Origin: Tannerella sp.
GTDB taxonomy: Bacteria; Bacteroidota; Bacteroidia; Bacteroidales; Tannerellaceae
DNA: 7,082 nucleotides
Direction of reading: 5' to 3'
NCBI GenBank assembly: GCA_031259505.1
Contig: JAIRLL010000175.1
Location: forward strand, 1 to 7,082
Shown: one piece after another, positions 6,145 through 7,082 of the stretch
Layout: the number at the start of each line of letters is the position of its first letter
Numbering within the stretch: the stretch's first letter is position 1
Made by a program: the position numbers and the translations under genes
The notes under the pieces: generated by a model
Seen by the model: only the letters and a program-made list of their open reading frames with translations
Databases searched by the model: none
Told to the model about the DNA's origin: nothing

Positions 6145-7082
6145 TCATCGTGTCATTAAGTTTCTGCCGGCCGGCTTCCGTCGGTAGACTTCGATGCGCT
6201 GTTTTTCATAGCGATTGTCGGCCGTCAGGGTTCTTTTGATCCGGACGAAGCGGATAGGGGCGGACATTTCTAGCAGCCGCAAAATTTCGGCAAGCGACTC
6301 GTCTTCGAACGAAGCGCGGTAGAGTTCTTCGGCAAGCGCCTGATCCCTGACGACAATGTTTACATTAAAAGTCTGTTCCAGCCGCTTGAATACGTAACCC
6401 AGCGGATCGTTACGGAAAATCATCTGTCCGTCTTTCCATGCATGCCATTTGTACGGTTCTGTTTTGGCGAGGGTGCCTTTCGACGTGCGGCTGTTGTATA
6501 CCAGCCGGTCGCCGTCGTTGAGCGTGACGGGAGCGGCTTTTCCGAAAGCGGCGTCTGCCACGCCTCCGGACATCGTCACTGCCGTCAGGGAATCGGCCGC
6601 AAACGCTTCCACGTTGAACGAGGTGCCGACGGCGGTCAGCGTCATGTGCTCCGTCTGCACGACAAACGGGTTTTCTCTGTCCGAACGGACTTCAAAGTAT
6701 CCTTCTCCTTCCAGAAAAACCTGACGCCCGCCCGGACGGAACTTCATGGGATATCGCAGCCGGCTCCCACCGTTGAGCCATACTTTTGTGCCGTCCGGCA
6801 AGTCAATCTGCGAAAACGTGCCGCAGGGGGATTTCAATTCCTGATATTCCGTTCCGTCGTAAACGTCCGGTTCGCGGTCGGCAAACAGAAAACAGGCTGC
6901 CAGCGACAGGAGCGGGACGAGCGCAATCGCCGCAAAGCGTTGCCAGTAGATCCACAGCCTGTAAACGGGAGGCGTCTTCGCAATCTTTTTCCGGATGCGT
7001 TCTCCGGCTTTGGCCACGTCGATGCCTTCCGGATCGAAGGCCGGATGCGTGATTTGCCACAAGTTGACAAACTCCCGGTAAT
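6145..7082 (-). CDS. fecR-like: FecR-family anti-sigma factor, N-terminus beyond the right edge
   Basis: This is an inner-membrane regulator that holds or activates a FecI-type ECF sigma factor and senses the STN domain of a TonB-dependent receptor in the periplasm. The frame stays open to the window edge (YREFVN precedes the TTG at 7060-7062), so the gene is partial and that TTG should not be taken as the start. Numbering from that Leu codon: the visible cytoplasmic part is 1-42, a transmembrane helix spans about 43-61, and the FecR domain follows with LPDGTKVWLNGGSRLRYP (88-105), FLEGEGYFEV (116-125) and AVGTSFNVEAF (144-154). The C-terminal FecR_C (DUF4974) domain spans about 215-296, starting at IFRNDPLGYVFKRLEQ and ending in IEVYRRK. 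About 311 residues are visible of a family usually 320-400 long, so only a short N-terminal piece is missing. A sigma-factor gene is expected to the right. Confidence 0.95.
   Translation of the reverse strand, partial: YREFVNLWQITHPAFDPEGIDVAKAGERIRKKIAKTPPVYRLWIYWQRFAAIALVPLLSLAACFLFADREPDVYDGTEYQELKSPCGTFSQIDLPDGTKVWLNGGSRLRYPMKFRPGGRQVFLEGEGYFEVRSDRENPFVVQTEHMTLTAVGTSFNVEAFAADSLTAVTMSGGVADAAFGKAAPVTLNDGDRLVYNSRTSKGTLAKTEPYKWHAWKDGQMIFRNDPLGYVFKRLEQTFNVNIVVRDQALAEELYRASFEDESLAEILRLLEMSAPIRFVRIKRTLTADNRYEKQRIEVYRRKPAGRNLMTR

Noticed and set aside
1..7082. CRISPR array, tRNA, rRNA, transposase or phage genes
   Set aside because: No regularly spaced repeats, cloverleaf, rRNA segments or recombinase/transposase motifs were seen on either strand.

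Overview
The window carries one accessory nutrient-uptake locus of a Bacteroidota bacterium, most likely a Bacteroidales member. Three genes identify it, all on the minus strand and read from right to left: the 3' part of a FecR-type anti-sigma factor (6145-7082, cut by the right edge), a complete SusC-family TonB-dependent transporter (1989-5447) and a complete SusD-family surface lipoprotein (265-1968). The genes look GC-rich and the gaps between them are AT-rich. A genus cannot be named from this sequence.

Layout. Positions 1-264 lie downstream of susD. They hold a 24-codon reading frame running off the left edge, a hairpin with a T-run that would act as a plus-strand terminator, a perfect 20-bp inverted repeat built from a 7-nt unit, and one copy of a dispersed repeat. 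SusD and SusC are separated by 20 nt and form one transcription unit. Between susC and fecR is a 697-nt gap with no convincing gene. It holds a leader hairpin, two perfect TAnnTTTG promoter -7 matches aimed at susC, a 13-nt palindrome, a second copy of the dispersed repeat, and two consecutive elements bounded by inverted repeats (5952-6046 and 6054-6139).

How the parts work together. The SusC-like protein carries an N-terminal STN domain, the signalling module used by FecA-type receptors. The gene upstream of it is a FecR anti-sigma factor with a FecR_C domain. This is the usual trans-envelope arrangement: substrate arrival at the SusC/D pump in the outer membrane is relayed through STN and FecR to a FecI-like ECF sigma factor, presumably encoded beyond the right edge, which then raises susCD transcription. 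The imported substrate cannot be told from this window because no degradative enzyme is present.

The gene content is a known system type. The least explained part is non-coding: related repeat copies just downstream of both susD and fecR, and the inverted-repeat elements with promoter-like motifs upstream of susC.
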